Made by a program: the position numbers and the translations under genes. A DNA stretch of 64,000 nucleotides, taken from NCBI GenBank assembly GCA_965116115.1, contig OZ220486.1, positions 2,604,001 through 2,668,000 on the forward strand. Direction: 5' to 3'. Shown in pieces: positions 27,226-35,861 of this stretch. Positions within the stretch are counted from its first letter, which is position 1. Each line of letters begins with the position of its first letter. The notes under the pieces were generated by a model. It did no database searches. It was not told where the DNA came from and was given only the letters and a program-made list of their open reading frames with translations. This DNA is from JAPOXR01 sp965116115. GTDB taxonomy: Bacteria; Pseudomonadota; Alphaproteobacteria; Rhodobacterales; Rhodobacteraceae.

Positions 27226-28581
27226 CTACCGCAGATAATCCAGCCAAGGACTCTGCTCGGCGATCATGTGGTCGACAAGGGCCGGCACAGCCTTGGCCTT
27301 GGTGACCGCCGGGTCGACAAGCAATGCCTGCACGGCAAATTCGCGGCTCGCTTCCAGCACGGCTCTTGCCGTCATGTCATGGATGCCGATCTGGTTGGTA
27401 AGCAGCCCGAGCACCCCGCCGGGCAGGTCGACGGGAATGCCCTTGGGCCCCGACAAGCCCACCATGGCAGGAACCTCCACGACCATCCAGTCCGGCAGGT
27501 GCTTGATGAAGCCGGCATTCGGAATATTGACGGCTGCCTCCTCGTATTCCTCGCCGGAAAGCATCGCCTCCATGATCGGAACCATGCGTTCCCGCAGTTC
27601 GTGGCTGATGGCGGGATCAGCCGACCCGAGGAAGCAGCGGTAGTAGGTAAGGAAATCCAAGATCCCACGATGATCAGATACCTCTGAAGCCCACGCCAGA
27701 TACTCTCCGAAATGGCTGTCCGTGGTAATCGGGAGAACATCAAACCGCTCAAGGATCTCCCGGAAAAGCCGCCTGTCAGACCAGTCGCGGACTTCCTTCA
27801 TGTCATTCAGATTGATCTCCATCCATCCTTCGGTCTCGATCCGCCTGCCGGATTTCCGCGTCGCGGCGAGGATTTCCGAATAGCCCGGCAGCGTCTTGAA
27901 GTAGCCGGGCGCGTGTTTCCTGACATCGGGATATGCGTCTCTGCCGCTGTCGACATAGCTGATCTCCGCCAAAACCGAAAAGTGGTTCAGCCCCCCTGCC
28001 CGATACCGGATATTCTCCCGCGGCTGGCCGAGCATGGGCGGCAGGTGGCGCTCAAGCGATGCGATTTCGTGGCACAGTCCGACAATCCGCAGCTCGGGAA
28101 ATTTCCGGTGCACGGCCGTGCATATCCGGCTCATCGGATTTGAGAAGTTGAAGACCATCGCCTGCGGCGCGATCTCGGCGACGGCACCGCATATCTCGAA
28201 AACGGGAGGGATGATGCGGAGCGCATGGAACAGCCCGCCTGCACCGCCGTTTTCGCCGAAAATCTGATCGATGCCGTATTGCTGCGGGATTTTCCGGTCC
28301 ATGTCCCACAGCTTGAAACGGTCGCCGGTCTCGATCATGATCACGACGAAACCCGCGCCCTTCAATGCCTGCTTCAAGTCGGGCTCGACCGTGACCGTGT
28401 GGCTGAGTCCGTGTTCGTCGATATGTTTCTGCGCCAGCGCGCGTGTCTTTTCAACCGCGGCAGCATTGATGTCGTTGAAGACAATTTCAGCGCCCGCGAG
28501 CGGTTCGCTCTGAAAAACATCGCCGAGAAGCTGAGCTCCGAACTGGAGGCTTCCGGCACCGACAAGCACGATTTTTGTCAT
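27226..28581 (-). CDS. Glycoside hydrolase family 4 protein
   Basis: A 451-residue family 4 glycosidase. This family cleaves glycosidic bonds by an NAD- and Mn-dependent redox mechanism, unlike classical glycosidases. The NAD-binding start is IVLVGAGSLQFG. The metal-binding Cys/His region is IVGLCHEIASLE, followed by GGLNHFSVLAE, and NFSNPMSR lies in the substrate region. Subfamily members act on alpha-glucosides, alpha-galactosides or galacturonides; I cannot choose among them. No sugar transporter or regulator genes are adjacent. It appears intact. Confidence 0.87.
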   Translation of the reverse strand: MTKIVLVGAGSLQFGAQLLGDVFQSEPLAGAEIVFNDINAAAVEKTRALAQKHIDEHGLSHTVTVEPDLKQALKGAGFVVIMIETGDRFKLWDMDRKIPQQYGIDQIFGENGGAGGLFHALRIIPPVFEICGAVAEIAPQAMVFNFSNPMSRICTAVHRKFPELRIVGLCHEIASLERHLPPMLGQPRENIRYRAGGLNHFSVLAEISYVDSGRDAYPDVRKHAPGYFKTLPGYSEILAATRKSGRRIETEGWMEINLNDMKEVRDWSDRRLFREILERFDVLPITTDSHFGEYLAWASEVSDHRGILDFLTYYRCFLGSADPAISHELRERMVPIMEAMLSGEEYEEAAVNIPNAGFIKHLPDWMVVEVPAMVGLSGPKGIPVDLPGGVLGLLTNQIGIHDMTARAVLEASREFAVQALLVDPAVTKAKAVPALVDHMIAEQSPWLDYLR

Positions 28582-28803
28582 GAGCGGATCCCTTCATTGC
28601 GTGACGGCCGCGCCGGATGCCGCACCAGCCCGCAGCCTGTTAAATTGGTTTGCCGGAGATTATGGAAACGGCGCAGCCGACCGCTCCGGAACGACAGGCT
28701 GATTGCCGCCGGCTGCCGCAAAACGGTATTGGATCGGCTTGGCCCGCGCCGACATCCGTCGCTGGGTCTCCGACTGCAGAAACTCTTTAGGAAAGCAAAC
28801 ACA

Positions 28804-28889
28804 TGGTGGGCGACCCTGGAATCGAACCAGGCATGGGGTTCCCCCCGGCGGAGTTACAGTCCGCTGCCGCACCTTGCAGCGCGTCGCCC
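28804..28889 (-). tRNA. tRNA-Tyr (GTA)
   Basis: The minus strand folds as a class II tRNA. The acceptor is GGGCGAC/GTCGCCC with encoded CCA at 28804-28806. The D-arm is GCTG/CGGC with GG in the loop. The anticodon arm is GCGGA-CTGTAAC-TCCGC, giving anticodon GTA. A long variable arm follows (about 16 bases, GGGG/CCCC stem), then the T-arm CCTGG-TTCGATT-CCAGG. The 86-base length fits tRNA-Tyr. It lies beside and divergent from the rlmB-like gene. Confidence 0.94.
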
Positions 28890-29020
28890 CAATTGCGCCG
28901 GATACTTTGCAATGATTCAAACTGTCAATAGCGAATCATTTCGCCGAAGCGGCGGCCGGGCGGGCATGCCTCGTCAGCCGATCCGCAGCAGGCCGCCTGT
29001 CCCCGGCAAGGATTTCAGCG

Positions 29021-29803
29021 TTGCCCGCCGCTGACTTCAAAAGGCGTCCGGGCCGCAGGAAACGGTCCGGCGGACGGCAGTCGCCGGGCGGCCGGAGGGT
29101 GTGGATTTTTGGAATCCACGCGGTGAACGCCGCGCTGCTCAATCCGGCACGCCGGAAACACCGCTTGGTCCTCACCAAAAACGCCGCCGCCCGGCTGAGC
29201 GGTGAAATCACACAAGACGGCGTTCGCATCGAATTCACGGATTCGAGGAATTTCCCGGCCCCTTTGGCCGCTGATTCGGTGCATCAGGGCGCCGCCTTGG
29301 AAGCCGAACCCCTGCTTTGGCCCGGCTTGGGAAGCCTGTGCGAAACCGCCGGTCCCGCGGCGCGCGTCGTCATCCTCGACCGGGTCAGCGATCCCCACAA
29401 TGTCGGCGCGGTGCTGCGCAGCGCCATGGCTTTCGGGGCGGACGCGGTCATTGCCCCTGCCCGACATGCGCCGCCGGAAACCGGCGCCTTGGCCAAATCC
29501 GCCTCAGGCGCGCTCGAATCAGTGCCGTATCTCCGGGTCGGAAACCTTTCCGCGGCCATGAAAACGCTGCGAACCCAGTCTTTCGCTCTCGTCGGGCTCG
29601 ACTCGGCGGCGCCGCGTGACATCGCCGAAGTGCAGCAGGACGTCGCCGGCGGGCGGGTCGGTCTGGCACTTGGATCTGAATCATCGGGACTGAGAGACCT
29701 GACGCGGAAAAACTGCGATCAGGTCTGCCGGATATGTCCTCGATCACTGAATGTCTCAAACGCCGCGGCCGTCGCGCTGTTCGCCATGCGGAGAATCGAC
29801 TGA
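29021..29803 (+). CDS. rlmB: TrmH/SpoU-family RNA 2'-O-methyltransferase (RlmB-like)
   Basis: RlmB methylates the 2'-OH of G2251 in 23S rRNA. The protein has about 260 residues: an N-terminal RNA-binding substrate domain (WIFGIHAVNAAL, typical of RlmB) and a C-terminal SPOUT knot. The knot motifs are LDRVSDPHNVGAVLRSA (motif 1), GLALGSESSGLR (motif 2) and CPRSLNVSNAAAVALF (motif 3). The start is uncertain: TTG at 29021 gives a basic tail, whereas GTG at 29099 would start at VWIFGIHAV. It sits next to tRNA-Tyr, a familiar alphaproteobacterial neighbourhood. Intact. Confidence 0.9.
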   Translation: MPAADFKRRPGRRKRSGGRQSPGGRRVWIFGIHAVNAALLNPARRKHRLVLTKNAAARLSGEITQDGVRIEFTDSRNFPAPLAADSVHQGAALEAEPLLWPGLGSLCETAGPAARVVILDRVSDPHNVGAVLRSAMAFGADAVIAPARHAPPETGALAKSASGALESVPYLRVGNLSAAMKTLRTQSFALVGLDSAAPRDIAEVQQDVAGGRVGLALGSESSGLRDLTRKNCDQVCRICPRSLNVSNAAAVALFAMRRID

Positions 29804-29999
29804 AGCCGAACCGGCCGCAGAACCCGTGCTGCCGAGCCGCCCCGGAACGGGAAGCTTTCTTTGGAAAATTTCGGCGGAATGCACTAAGAATCTAATTTCA
29901 CACAGTCGAACGGAACAATTTCCCTCAATTCACGTCAGCGGTTGCGAGCGGCTTCCCTTTCGTTAATCTGGCACACTTTCAACCACGAGGCCGATAATT

Positions 30000-31292
30000 A
30001 TGTCTGATAAACCATCGTATGGATTTGACACTCTGCAGGTGCATGCAGGCGGGCGGCCGGATCCCGCGACCGGTGCCCGGCAGACTCCCATCTACCAGTC
30101 GACCGCCTTTGTTTTCCGGGATGCCGAACATGCGGCGGCACTGTTCAATCTGCAGGAGGTGGGCTTCATTTATTCCCGCCTGACCAATCCGACAATCGCG
30201 GTTCTGCAGGAACGGATCGCCGCGCTGGAAGGCGGGTCCGGCGCCGTTTGCTGCGCTTCCGGGCACGGAGCGCAGATCATGTCGCTGTTTCCGCTGATGC
30301 AGCCGGGCTGCAACATTGTTTCATCGAACCGTCTGTACGGGGGAACCGTCACCCAGTTCAGCCGCACGATCCGCCGTTTCGGCTGGTCAGCGCGCTTCGT
30401 CGACACCGAAGACCTTCATGCGGTCGAAGCGGCGATAGATGAAAACACACGGGCTGTTTTTTGTGAATCGATCGCCAATCCGGGAGGCTACATCAGCGAT
30501 CTTGACGCGCTGGCCGGAATCGCCGGCAGGAACGGCATTCCGCTCATCGTCGACAACACGTCAGCCTCTCCGTATCTGTGCCGGCCGATTGACCACGGGG
30601 CCACGCTTGTGGTGCATTCCACGACGAAATACCTGACCGGCAACGGCACGGTCACGGGAGGCGCCATTGTCGATTCAGGCGCGTTCGACTGGTCGGAGAG
30701 CGGCAAGTTTCCGTCTTTGTCTGAACCGGAACCCGCCTACCACGGCCTGAAATTCCACGAAACTTTCGGCCCGCTCGCCTTCACCTTCCACGGCATCGCG
30801 GTGGGACTCCGCGATCTCGGCATGACAATGAACCCGCAAGGCGCTCATTACACGCTGCTGGGAATCGAAACACTGTCGCTCAGAATGCGCAAACATGTGG
30901 ATAACGCGGTTGAAGTCGCGTCCTGGCTGGAAAAGGATCCGCGCGTCGAATACTTGACATATGCCGGCCTGCCGTCGTCGCCCTATTTCACGCGAATTGA
31001 AAGGATCTGCCCCAAAGGGGCCGGCGCCCTTTTCACCTTCGCTATCGAAGGCGGTTACGATGCCTGCGTCAAATTCGTCGACAGCCTCGAGATTTTCAGC
31101 CACGTCGCGAATCTCGGCGATGCCCGTTCCTTGGTGATCCACTCGGCATCAACGACGCACCGGCAGCTGACTCCGGAACAGCAAAAGGCTGCAGGAGCCG
31201 ATCCGAATGTGGTCCGGCTCTCAATCGGCATTGAGGATGCGGATGACCTTATCGCTGATATTGACCAAGCTCTTTCGAAGGCCGTTGCATAG
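30000..31292 (+). CDS. metY: O-acetylhomoserine sulfhydrylase (PLP enzyme)
   Basis: A 430-residue Cys/Met-metabolism PLP enzyme. The PLP lysine is in HSTTKYLTGNGT, and the cofactor ring region in IVDNTSASPYLCRP. The length and insertion pattern (HETFGPLAFTFHG and the C-terminal SASTTHRQL) fit MetY, which makes homocysteine from O-acetylhomoserine and sulfide, rather than the shorter MetB/MetC types (about 380-400 residues). A gamma-lyase activity cannot be excluded. The gene has about 200 bp of its own upstream spacer. Intact. Confidence 0.9.
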   Translation: MSDKPSYGFDTLQVHAGGRPDPATGARQTPIYQSTAFVFRDAEHAAALFNLQEVGFIYSRLTNPTIAVLQERIAALEGGSGAVCCASGHGAQIMSLFPLMQPGCNIVSSNRLYGGTVTQFSRTIRRFGWSARFVDTEDLHAVEAAIDENTRAVFCESIANPGGYISDLDALAGIAGRNGIPLIVDNTSASPYLCRPIDHGATLVVHSTTKYLTGNGTVTGGAIVDSGAFDWSESGKFPSLSEPEPAYHGLKFHETFGPLAFTFHGIAVGLRDLGMTMNPQGAHYTLLGIETLSLRMRKHVDNAVEVASWLEKDPRVEYLTYAGLPSSPYFTRIERICPKGAGALFTFAIEGGYDACVKFVDSLEIFSHVANLGDARSLVIHSASTTHRQLTPEQQKAAGADPNVVRLSIGIEDADDLIADIDQALSKAVA

Positions 31293-31318
31293 GGAGCGCA
31301 TCGGCCATCCGACCAAAA

Positions 31319-31358
31319 AGCCGAACCGCCAGCCGGTCTTGGGAAGCCGGTTCGGGCT
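31319..31358 (+). terminator. Hairpin behind metY
   Basis: agccgaaccg (31319-31328) pairs with cggttcgggct (31348-31358) with one bulge. Inner (gccgg/ccggt-like) and outer (ccaa/ttgg) pairs can extend it. It lies 27 bp after the metY stop. No T-run follows, so termination is inferred only from position. Confidence 0.4.
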
Positions 31359-32189
31359 ATTGGTTCATTCAGTTTCCGGTGCGCTGCGGTTTACGCAGCC
31401 GCCGGGGCGACATGCGCTCAGAGCGCGTATCCGCAAGTGCAGCCGCTGGCTATACGGCAATGAAGAGAAACCAGGTTATCCAACGACAATCAAACTGACA
31501 GCAGCCCGGCCATAAGACCAACGGCAGAAACAATATCAGACTCCCTGACCTGGCGCATGCTTACATGATTATCTGACTCGTTTTTTGGGTTCGGAGCACC
31601 TGCGGTCTGACAGACGAGGCGAAAACCGGTGCCCGGACAGAGCATTCCGGACTAGCTGAGTCAGTCGAGCAGCGGCATGAGAGACTTGTCGGGAGAAAGT
31701 CCGCTGATCGTGACGGCTTCGACGGGAGTCAGAGGAAGAGATAGCATCGGATCCGCCTTTTCATGGGTCATCTATCCAATATTCATGCAAGCTCCTCGTA
31801 GTCAGACACAGCAGAATTGACGGCAGCAGCAGGTTAGGAGAATCGGAAGCATTGAGACCGTGGCACAAGGACGGGGGATGTCTCGATCACATGAAGGCTC
31901 ATCATATTGAACCTGAAGCCGGACACCACGGAATCTTTTCAGGCAAATCCTGGCTTCATGACATTCGACTTCTGGCACTGGATTTCATGACCAGCATTTC
32001 CAACTGACAACAACGGCTGCTGAACCACTGCCAACGCACACCGCAAAAGAGGGCTCCAGCGCTCCTTTGCGAGGTTCGTGCAGCCTGTCCGAGCGAAGCC
32101 TCTGAAGTCTCAGCTTTCAACCTGATCTTCTTGTCCAATCCTTATCGGTGCCAACGAAAGCCATGCTGGAACATTCGAGAGTATCGTTG
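31359..32189. other. Gene-free stretch with an IS630 5' remnant
   Basis: No supported gene in about 830 bp. From 31797 the sequence TAGTCAGACACAGCAGAATT and the following 50 bases match IS630 left ends, without a right end nearby. A short minus-strand frame near 31665-31750 has no homologue I recognise. Confidence 0.5.
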
Positions 32190-33616
32190 GGGGATGTCCC
32201 GCTTGGTGTTGAAACCCGCAGGAGCGATGCTGCCTGTCGGCTATCTACGCGGCTTCCTTGAGCCGGTCAAGCCGATCCTTTCGACGATGTTCGATGAGAG
32301 CCTGTTTGAGAACGGGCAGCTGCCTGTACGCCTTGATGCGGCGGAAACCCTTATCGGCCCTGTCATGCCGGCGGCGGGCTGGCGCAGAGCCATCCCGGCG
32401 TTCCTCCAGCGTTTCACGTTGCGGCAGACCTGCCGGACCGTGCTGTTCATCGACTCGATGATGTTCGTGCCCGCCAGCGACCGCCGCAGCTCTAACGGCA
32501 GGCCGAGCCGGGAGACGGTCAGGACCTCGTCCAGACCCTCAAGTATCGACCGGGAGACGTCCGGAGCCTCCTGTTCGAACCGCCGGGCCATGCTGCGCAT
32601 CAGCCGCTCGGCCTTGTCGGCGTCATCAAGTTCCCAGGCCTGTCAGAGCGTCCGCCGCACGGCGGCGTGATGTTCCGCGGCAAGACGGTCGGTGATGTTG
32701 CGGCCCTTGTGAACCTGACAGCGCTGAACAGGGATGTCCGCGCCGAAAGTGCGCCGGACCGCCTTGCTGAGCGCCCTGGCTCCGTCGACGATGAACAGAT
32801 AACAGCCCTCCGGATCAAGCCCGCGCCCGATCAGATCATCAAGCAGAGCCTGCACGGTCGCGGCGTTCTCCGTCGCCCCCTCGATGACGACTGAGGGGCG
32901 CTTACGCCCGGACGCGTCAATGCCGACGGCCCCGATCATCAGCAGGCGGTCGCTCATATGCAGCCCGTCGATCTGAACCGCGACGAGATCAAGTTCCGAC
33001 AGATCGGAAGTCATCCATTCATCAAACTTCGCCTGCGTCAGAGCCTTGAACCGGCGGGACACGGCTGATTTCGACAGCCCGCCCCGCAGGGAACCCCGGC
33101 CTCCGGAATCCTCACCGCCCGGCGGAACTTGCGGGTCGCTGCGCTCGCCGTCATCAGATTCACCGACTGTCGGTCGAGATAGCCGTCCGCGGAGATCTCT
33201 TACCAGTTCGGCAGGGACATCTCCTTGCCCGCAGCCTTGCAGCGGAGCCGCGGACGGTCGACGCCGACCTTGCCGCCGTGGAACCCGACCTGGGAGCGCG
33301 CATGGCACCAGCGGTGCCCCGGCTTGTCGGGAGAATGACTGTAACGCTTCCCGGCCAGCCGTTCGGCGTCCTCGTCCATCATCTGCCGCAGATACGCGAT
33401 GCCCGTCGTCAGGCAGAATTTCTCGAAACTCTCGGTCACGTCTTCGTACGCCTCTTCGACGAGCGCGTTGATGTTCGAAACGCTGGCGGAGGCGCGGGAG
33501 AATGTGCTGATGGTCTTCATGGCATTGCTTCCTTTTCTTCAAAAAATCCCCGAGCTGATGCTCGGGGGAGAGGCAACACCGCCTGTATCAAATTCAACAC
33601 CAAGTGGGACATCCCC
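32190..33616 (-). mobile_element. IS256-family element, copy A
   Basis: Terminal inverted repeats begin ggggatgtcccgcttggtgt at 32190 and end with its near complement at 33616. The 8-bp target duplication tatcgttg (32182-32189 and 33617-33624) is perfect. The transposase lies on the minus strand and carries several lesions, so this copy is dead but clearly inserted as a unit. Confidence 0.9.
32241..33520 (-). pseudogene. IS256-family transposase, copy A (inactive)
   Basis: Collinear with the copies at 56071 and 59117. Compared with them it has: the shared in-frame TAA (33200-33202, here after LPNW); loss of one 7-base repeat unit near 33080, which shifts the frame before GLSKSAVSRRF; a TGA near 32643 in place of an Arg codon; and a one-base loss near 32360 that scrambles the C-terminus. 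The catalytic motifs VQIDGLHMSD, FIVDGARALSK and NIIESMNSTVR are still readable. Confidence 0.85.
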
Positions 33617-33674
33617 TATCGTTGCGGAAGTGGACTTTTGCCAGTTATCTGTATGTTTAGTAGTTTAACATTAT

Positions 33675-34698
33675 GGCTCAGTTTACAAATCGTATGCATT
33701 TATGATATATTCCTGAGCGAAGCAGGAGACCATCGATGATGAATCACAAGCAATTTCAGGCCTGGCTTTCCCAGGTTGACCAGCTAAGCGCAGCGCAGCG
33801 CGGGGAAACCGAGGCAGCGCTCTCCGGAGGCTCGCAGGCGTCAGCTTCGCTGGCCGCGATCGAGGCGGGTGTCGGCGAGGACCGCCGGTGCCCCCATTGC
33901 GGCGCTCCCGGCGCTGTTTCGCGCGGCAAGGCGCGGGGCCTGCGCCGGTATCAATGCAAGAACTGCGGGAAAACGTTCAACGCAGCGACAGGCACGCCGC
34001 TGGCGGGCCTTCACCGCAAGGAGAAACAGCCGGCGTTCGGAACCTGTCTCGCGGACGGGGAGACGGTGCGCGCGTCCGCCGCGCGTTGCGGGCTCGCGGT
34101 CAACACGGCCTTCCGCTGGCGGCACCGGTTCCTTGCCGCCCGAAACCGGGATCCGAAAAAGCTCGCCGGCATTGTCGAGGCCGATGAAACCTATGTGCTG
34201 GAAAGCCGCAAGGGCGAGCGGAACCTTGACCGCAAGGCGCGCCGCCGCGGCGGGAAGGCAGGCAAGCGCGGCTTGTCGTCCAAACAGGTTCCGGTGCTGG
34301 TTGCCGCCGACCGCAGCGGCACGACGGTCAGCGCGGTTCTTCCGGCGGTCAATGCCGACGCCCTGCGAAGGGTAATCGAACCGGCCGTGGATGAGGACAT
34401 CATCCTGGTCAGCGACGGCTGCCGCGCATATCCGCCATGCGCCGCAGCAACAGGCGTTCGCTGCGAAGCGCTCAAACTGTCCGGAGGCGAGCGGGTTCGG
34501 AACGCCTTTCACATCCAGACGGTCAACAGCCGGCATAGCCAGCTGAAAGGTTTCCCAGGGCGCTGCCGCGGGGTCGCGACGAAATATCTCGACAACTACC
34601 TGCGATGGTTTCAGCAGATCGAACTGGACAACGCATCGCCTCGCACGTGTCTAGCTGACGCAATCGACAGGTCATGCATACGATTTGTAAACTGAGCC
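33675..34698 (+). mobile_element. IS1595-type element, intact (1024 bp)
   Basis: A perfect 25-bp inverted repeat marks the ends (33675-33699 and 34674-34698, beginning GGCTCAGTTTACAAATCG). The 8-bp duplication aacattat flanks it (33667-33674 and 34699-34706). It carries one uninterrupted transposase gene. It looks recently inserted and possibly active. The same termini bound the miniature element at 61747-61950. Confidence 0.93.
33736..34695 (+). CDS. IS1595-family transposase
   Basis: A 319-residue transposase whose gene follows an AGGAG motif. It has an N-terminal zinc ribbon (CPHCGAPG, then YQCKNCGKTFN) and a helix-turn-helix-like region (ASAARCGLAVNTAFRWRHRF). The DDE domain reads GIVEADETYVLESRKG, then IILVSDGCRAYP; toward the end are VNSRHSQLKGF and ATKYLDNYLRWF. 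The stop lies inside the right terminal repeat. This subgroup differs from the transposase at 8307 (different zinc spacing and termini). No lesion is seen. Confidence 0.9.
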   Translation: MMNHKQFQAWLSQVDQLSAAQRGETEAALSGGSQASASLAAIEAGVGEDRRCPHCGAPGAVSRGKARGLRRYQCKNCGKTFNAATGTPLAGLHRKEKQPAFGTCLADGETVRASAARCGLAVNTAFRWRHRFLAARNRDPKKLAGIVEADETYVLESRKGERNLDRKARRRGGKAGKRGLSSKQVPVLVAADRSGTTVSAVLPAVNADALRRVIEPAVDEDIILVSDGCRAYPPCAAATGVRCEALKLSGGERVRNAFHIQTVNSRHSQLKGFPGRCRGVATKYLDNYLRWFQQIELDNASPRTCLADAIDRSCIRFVN

Positions 34699-34827
34699 AA
34701 CATTATTGTATTGATCGATAAAAATAGTGAAGTAGACGCCCCAATATATCAACTTGTTTTGTTGTTTCCGGATTCTTCTCTCAACCTTTTTTACCATCAA
34801 TTCTGCTGTGTTCGACTACTAGTGCCT

Positions 34828-34924
34828 TGAGGATGTCCAGTATGAAGTTGGATCGTGACATCAAGGGAAGAATTTACTTCACTTTTTTGTCCTTTTTATC
34901 CATCAATACAGCAATGACAGACTG
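34828..34924 (+). mobile_element. Composite remnant: IS1595 scrap joined to an IS630 3' end
   Basis: The first part translates as LEDVSSMKLDRDIKG, matching the SSMKLHRDLK region of IS1595 transposases. The second part (tttttatccatcaatacagc to cagactg) is an IS630 3' terminus. Both are fragments left by successive insertions and deletions. Up to 35158 nothing else is recognisable. Confidence 0.5.
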
Positions 34925-35158
34925 CCCGGTTAGGCGCGAAAAGCCTCTAAAACGAGGAAAAACATGGAGTTTCTGAGGCTCTTCACGGCGCTGAACATGG
35001 GATCAGGTCAGCAAACCTGATTATATTCAGCAGATCCGGGCCTGTTCGCAAGCAACCCTGATACATTCTTTCATTCGAACCACAGTTAATCCTGCCAATC
35101 AGGATTCGGCAGCGTATCGACAACTTCGAAGGCAATGACATCCTTATTTCCTACCGTA

Positions 35159-35676
35159 TCAATCCGTGGTGGACACCGTCATCGCATTTGCTCTGAGAGG
35201 CAGATCCGCCGGAAGGTCGACGCGACTGAGGTGGCTCGAATTGTCTGTCAACATCCATGACTGGAACTTATCCGGCCAGGTTCCAGCCCGGGAAACGCGG
35301 TCCCAAATCGTGATTTCCGCCCACAAAATACTGCGGAAAGCCGCCGACAGCACGATGCTCTTGAAACGGGATCGGACGACTCTTCCTCTTTGCGGAGATA
35401 GTGGAACTGCTGCACCAATTCTTCGCTGACCGGCACAGCGTAGCCTGCCGGCTTGGCAATGAAAAATTCATACTCCGTAACCAGGCGGCAAGTATTCACC
35501 TTATCCCACCCGTAATCACGGCCTCGTGCCCGTTCGACACATTGAGGCCGGCACGCCTGATCCGCCTCGGCCAAAGCGGGAATTTCTGTTGACTTCCAGA
35601 AATACGGTTCCCTGCGCCTTGTCCAGCGCGGCATTATCGAAAAGTCCCGTGAATATTCATGATTTTCCAGAAACAA
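35159..35676 (-). pseudogene. Decayed, unrecognised ORF remnant
   Basis: Protein-like minus-strand segments appear in different frames: one with WDKVNTCRLVTEYEFFIAKP and YAVPVSEELVQQFHYLRK, then another with YFVGGNHDLGPRFPGWNLAG. The codon use and composition look coding, but the frame changes near 35370, and neither piece has a clear start. I do not recognise the family. It is probably an eroded single-copy gene rather than an IS. Confidence 0.35.
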
Positions 35677-35861
35677 TATCTTGAACGGCGCACAGCATCT
35701 TTTCTTCAGATAGATTCCGCGGAATCCGGCACCGGTTCACGGGCAAATCCGGAGCGGATGACGGAACCGTACTCTCGGCGATACTTGGATTGAATGTTTT
35801 GCCGCCAGCACATATTTATGCGATGTGAAGCGCGCGCAGCAGACCGCCCGCATGGCTGGAC

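Larger units (their letters stand above)
33658..34821 (-). mobile_element. IS630-derived miniature element split by an IS1595-type element
   Basis: The right edge (34821, reverse complement TAGTCGAACACAGCAGAATT) is an IS630 5' end. The left edge (33658, TAGTAGTTTAACATTATTG after removing the insert) is a 3' end that keeps the transposase tail. Removing the IS1595-type element and one target repeat leaves about 132 bp, the same size and layout as the element at 25058-25187. Confidence 0.7.

Noticed and set aside
28578..28802. Small minus-strand ORF between the glycosidase gene and tRNA-Tyr
   Set aside because: It has no family signal or ribosome site, and the region behaves as spacer.
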